A DNA stretch of 64,000 nt from positions 8,324,036-8,388,035 of the forward strand of contig CP136069.1 of assembly GCA_032622095.1 (NCBI GenBank), written 5' to 3'. This stretch comes from Siphonodentalium dalli. Taxonomy: Eukaryota; Mollusca; Scaphopoda; Gadilida; Siphonodentaliidae. The notes beneath the pieces were generated by a model, which did not search any database, was not told where the DNA came from, and saw only the letters and a list, made by a program, of their open reading frames with translations. Position numbers and translations under genes: made by a program. The number at the start of each line of letters is the position of its first letter. The first letter of the stretch is position 1. This document shows positions 55,401-61,400 of this stretch, one piece after another.

Positions 55401-58400
55401 GATGTATTCACAGTTGTCGGCAATCAACTCTCAGGTGTGAATCTGCTCCCAAATCGGATTAATATAGATGTCAATAGAATTATGGTATTTTATAAGACCC
55501 TGTCTATAGATAACGGGGTTCAATCACTGTTAGCAGTAAATTAGGATGAATATTTTCCCGATTTTCGTCGGTCAACTTCGGAAATTTCAGGGCGATTTAA
55601 ACTTCGCCCGACTGCAAAATTGGGGTGAAGTGAGCTAGAATAGGGAGACTTCTTCGCCCATGTCGCCCATGCCTGGTCCCTGATTAGATCAGCACTATCA
55701 ATGCAAACCTGAGATTTTGCATGTGGGGGTCCTCGAAGGTAAGCCCAGTCCCTCCCAAGTCCAAAAGGAACTATTTTGTCGATCAGGCTTAATGTTGTTC
55801 TGAAAAATTATTTTTTTGTATATTAGGTCTCGTACTGTTCTGACCATTAGATAGGAACTATTTTGTCGATCAGGCCTTATGCCGTTCTGAACATTAGTTA
55901 GGGATTATTTTGTCTATCAGGCCTCATGCTGCAGTGATGTATTCTTACAGAAACTTCTCAACGAGAAGGAGATGTTTACTAATAAAGATGGGAGAACGAC
56001 GACCGATCTACTGCAGCGTCTCTTACAAGATAAAGAAACTGATATGTGTACTACAGCTCCCGCAGTAAGTTCCTTTTAGAAATTATGACATACAGTAATG
56101 CCCTAATTAACCCATATGGTGCCCCTCACAGACAGGAGCAGACGACAGTCAGTAATAGATCCTTCTATCTGTGTGGGGCTCTCTATGGGAGTTAGCCATA
56201 TATAGTACAGATTCATAGGATGATGTACAGTAATGCTCTGATTAACCCATATGGTGCCCCTCACAGACAGGAGCAGACGACAGTCAGTAATAGATCCTTC
56301 TATATGTGTGGGGCTCTCTATGGGAGTTAGCCATATATAGTACAGATTCATAGGATGATGTACAGTAATACTCTGATTAACCCATATGGTGCCCCTCACA
56401 GACAGGAGCAGACGACAGTCAGTAATAGATCCTTCTATCTGTGTGGGGCTCTCTATGGGAGTTAGCCATATATAGTACAGATTCATAGGATGATGTACAG
56501 TAATGCTCTAATTAATCGACCTCTTAACCCTTTACCCAACAAACCGGCCAAAAACGGCCAAATAAAGCTGCAACAGCCTAAAATATCTTCGGTCTGTCTC
56601 AATAAAACCATACAAATATGGATATCATTGGAACCGGCTCCTTGACCACATTGTGATAGTTACAGTTATGCCCTGTGCCAATGCATTCTCTTATATATGC
56701 GAGTCGACCATAGGTCGCCTCGCATATATAAGAGAATGCATTGGCCTAAAAAAAAACTTTTTTTACCATTTTTTCTTACATTCTTTAACAATTTTTATAA
56801 TTTTTAATGTGTTAAGCCAATGCATTCTCTTATATATGCGAGGCGACCTATGGTCGACTCGCATATATAAGAGAATGCATTGGCACAGGGCCCTTCTGTT
56901 GAGTAAAGGGTTAACCAAAGCAGAATTATGGGTAACTTTTCAGGATTTAGTCGGAAATATGGCTTTCTGATGAATGGCAACAAGCCATATTTTCGACTAA
57001 ATCCTGAAAAGTTACCCATAATTCTGCTTTGGTTAAGAGGTCGATTAATTAGAGCATTACTGTACAAGGGTGCATCGTGTGCACCATAATGGAAACTATG
57101 AAACGCACTAGCAACCAGCCATCATTCTTAAAGATGCATAAACTGAATTAACGCTCGCAAGCAGGGACCAGCCGAGAGGGCGACATGGGCGACTTCTTCG
57201 CCCTAGCGCCGTCCGCTTCGCCTTATTTTTGCAGTCGGGCGAAGTTCAAGTCGCCCTGAAAATTCCAAAGTTGACTGACGAAAATCGGAAAAATTCCCCA
57301 AATAATTTATGATAATTTACAACTGTCAACAGTGATTGCACACAATACTCCACTATCAGGGTGTTGTAAAACAATTAACACCTGTATTGCTCCAATCTGG
57401 AAGCATGTTGACAACGGAGTCTGATTACTGGCAGCTGTGAAAACATCGTCGGGCCTCAAGTGTTAATCTGGTTGTTGTGATTTTTAGATTACCGTGATTA
57501 CCACACCTTACAATGAAGATTACAACTCACAGCTCTCACAATGTGTCAGTTCATCACTCCCTCTATGGAGTTTGGTTAAAGAAATTTTAAAACAAATTCA
57601 TTTGTGAAGCATATTAAATTTTCAAACGGGATTACTAATAGAGCGCAGTGAAAGTGTTCATGATTTCGTTTCGTTTCGGTTTGATAAATATTGTTGGCAT
57701 TTTTAAAAACCCGAAAAATATGAAATAAAATCTTGTCATTCTCCCACAATTACGATATAAAATGCTGCTATCCTCTCACAATTATGTTTGGTATTATTAA
57801 TAGTTATTAGGGTCATGAAGTGAACATAAAGACTCCATATTTCAACCATTGTTTCATAAGTTTAATTGACATATTACATCTCTCCTATTTTCGTTCTATA
57901 GCGACTCCTGTCGTAGTACTGTTCAATTTAAGTTTTGTAGACTCACTTCGCCCTATAGAACGGCCACTTCGCCTTATTTTGATAGTAGGGCGAAGTCATT
58001 TCGCCCTGAAAATATGGTCTAGGCTGGTCCCTGCTCGCAAGTCACTATTTCCTTGGCTTCGGGGGTAAAAAATATTTGATTCAATTTGAGGAACTAATCA
58101 AAGCTCAGAGTGATCAGATATCGATTTTTGGAATCTATTATTTTTCACCACCGATACTTTTTAGTGGCCCAGTAAAAAGTCGACGAGAAGAGAGTCTCGG
58201 ACCAAATTGCGGATGAAGATGGATTAAACTCTAAAACTAAGTGGCTTTATTGTGTCAAATATTTGACAAACTGGCAAAATTTCATTGAACAAAATGTTGA
58301 TAACTAACAAGATTTTTTGGGCAATTTTATACTACAGTTGACTGTGGTTAGCATTGTTTTTGGGCAATTAATCAATTATGATAACTGAAGCGGCATGTCA

Positions 58401-61400
58401 AAAAAAAAAATCTGATGACATGGGAACCATCAATTCGAATTGAGTACCTTTTATGGGAACCATTTATCTCAACATTTTAAACAGTATACAGTAATGCCCT
58501 AAATAATCGACTCCTTAACCACGGCAGAATTATGGGTAACTTTTCAGGTTATAGTCGGAAATATGGCTTGTTGCCATTCATCGGATAGCTCTCAGTCCGA
58601 CGAAAAATAGCTTATGTCCAGTGCACTTCTGTATCTGTCGAACATTTTGTCCAATGCAAATTTTTAAATAATCTATATATTTGGGTATGTCAAGGGTGCC
58701 ACTACTGGCCAAATCGGATATTAAAAGTAAAAAATAATTATTTTTTAATTTCAAATCAATTGAGAGTGAATATAATTATCTCGTTTGTGAATTGCATGTG
58801 TATTTAATAATCGACGTAAAGTTTTTGAACTTTTGAAAACAAAAATAACATGGGTTTTTCCTGGAAGGCGATTGGATGCTCACTCTAATGTGCGCATCAT
58901 TGACAAATGATAAGTCAAATGGAAATTTAAATACTGTCTCATACAGTACATCTGCAAATTTGACAAGCGCCATTTTGAAATGACTAACACCATTCATTTG
59001 GTGCCTGTCATTTTGACAATCTGTAAAAAAAAAAAATTAGCCTTGCTTGGAACCTCATTCTGCAAATGTTTATCTGTTTTATTCCAGGAGAGCACGAGTA
59101 TGAATTCTCCTGAAAGCAGACGACAAAGAAACGACTCAGGGCAGCAGGAACCACAATCAACATCAAACTTTGTTAAGACTGTCGTCACGCAGAGCTCATC
59201 GTTTGCACATGCTCAGTCAACGATGGATGACAGTGTTCTGCGCGAACTATTTCCAACGTCCGGAGAAAATAGTCGGTCGGCTTCGATGGATTCTGTTACT
59301 GTAGAGGATAAGAGTCTAAAACAATATTTGAATGGTTTGTGGGAAAATAAGAAGCCCGAAGTAAATAAAGAGCCATTGCCGAGGCCGGGTAGGTCTCTAA
59401 AACGGAGTATATCGGACGTTGATAGTACGGATAGTTTAGACAGCATGGTTACGAACGCGAGTAGCAGTTTGTCGCAGAAAAATGTTCTCCTTTCACAACT
59501 TTTAATGAAGAAACCTGCAAAAGAAACAGTTGTTAATACGCAAATAACTTTAAACCCTACCGCGGTTCCTCAACAACGTCTCCCGAAAAATGTGGGTGAC
59601 AAAGCAATTCATATCAAAACGGATAGGAGTTCTTCTGTGGATATTGGGGATTTGGAGAATAAAATCCCAAATATACGAGATAATCCTCGGACTAATCCGA
59701 ACGTGCCATTTCCTGGGAATACCAACACGACGCCGAGTTCCGTTAGTGCTATAAGTGAATCGTTGGGACTTAATCGAGGTGAGTTGATGGAATCGATGCC
59801 TCGAAACCAACAACAACAACAACAACAACAGCCAGGTGCAAACAATAGTCAGTTTAAGAATCAGTACGAGCAGCTGCAGTTGTTGTTGTCTCAGGCGTCT
59901 GCTGATCGCTCGGATATGGATACGTCGGAACATAACGATCCATTATTCAAACAATTTCTGGACCAAGTTAATTCGCTACAAAATGACGTAGTTAGTAGTA
60001 GTGGTTCTAATGCTGTTCAAACTTCTACTGTGATGGATGAACTGGCGCACCTTCTCACGCTCGACACGATGCCGAATGAGATGGGAAATATTATGGAGCA
60101 GCCACAACATCGGGTCGTTGAAACGTTGTTTCAAAACGATCATGATAAACTCGCGATTGACGCTATTCAAAAACAGCTGATGAGTGAGGATCCCAGTGGG
60201 GGGATTCTGTCACAGCCTTCGCGTGAGGACCCCGTTGGGAACCTCCCATTGAAGGTCTCACAGTCTAATGTATCTACCTCAGGGAGTATATCGTCAAGTT
60301 TAAGAAATCCGGACTTTTCTAACCAGAACTTGCTCAGAACTGTGCCGCCACAGAGCCGACAGCAGCACCCCCAGGCAGCCAATCACAACCATGAACTTGA
60401 CAATTTCTCAGCTGTGATGTCACAACAGAATTTCAATAAACCTGTTGTAGCTGGTTTTAGCCAGCAAGGAGGACCACGTATGCCGCAGCCACAAGGTGGG
60501 TTAGGTAGGAATTTTTCTGTTTTTAATATTCTTTTTAAAAATTTGCTCATTAGAACATAGGTTTTGTTTGGCCCCTTCATCAGTCAGGACTTTTTGAGCG
60601 ACTTTATAAACCCTGTGCCAATGCATTCTCTTATATATGCGAGTCGACCATAGGTCGCCTCGCATATATAAGAGAATGCATTGGCCTAACAATTTTTCAT
60701 CATTTGTTATTATTTTTTACAATTTTTTATAATTTTAATAATTTTTTCTTATATTTAACAATTTTATAATTTCACCCATACAGAGCCCCAGACAAACATG
60801 AGCAGACGACACTCAGTACACATGCTTTATATATGTGTGGGGCTCCCTGCAGGGTTATTGACACAGTGTTATCAAACAATCATTTAAGTGTTAACCCTTT
60901 CACGATGAGAGCTTTCCAATGAATGGCAACAAGCCATATTTCCGACTAAATCCTGAAAAATTACCCATAATTCTTCTGTGGTTAAGTGGTCAATTACTTT
61001 GGGCATTACTGTATGATTATGTAGACGAGGTACAGATGAAGGATGAATGTAGTGAAGTCGTAGACACTAAATTGTGTATTTTAACAATTTCCTCTATCAT
61101 TGTTGGCGGTGGCACGAAATAATTGTCAGTGCACTTATTTTACCCATGAAATTGACTTGACGTTTTTGTCGCCAAATTTAAGTTAGCGTATAGCATGCGT
61201 TTAGGCTTAGGGTGCATCACTAAATTCACCCTCTGGGGACCTCATTCTGCTTAGGCCTCATCTATATACTTTGTTTTCCTTAGGTCTTCTTGCTAGTGCC
61301 TTACAGAGCGGTCAACAACAGAGGGGAATGATGGGTAACATAAGTGCGGCGTCGCCCTCCGCTCTCCAGGTCCGCCGATCACTTCTGCAGCAACAACGAA

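Noticed and set aside
56103-56486. 127-codon minus-strand repeat protein
   Set aside because: The 135-bp triplication alone explains it.
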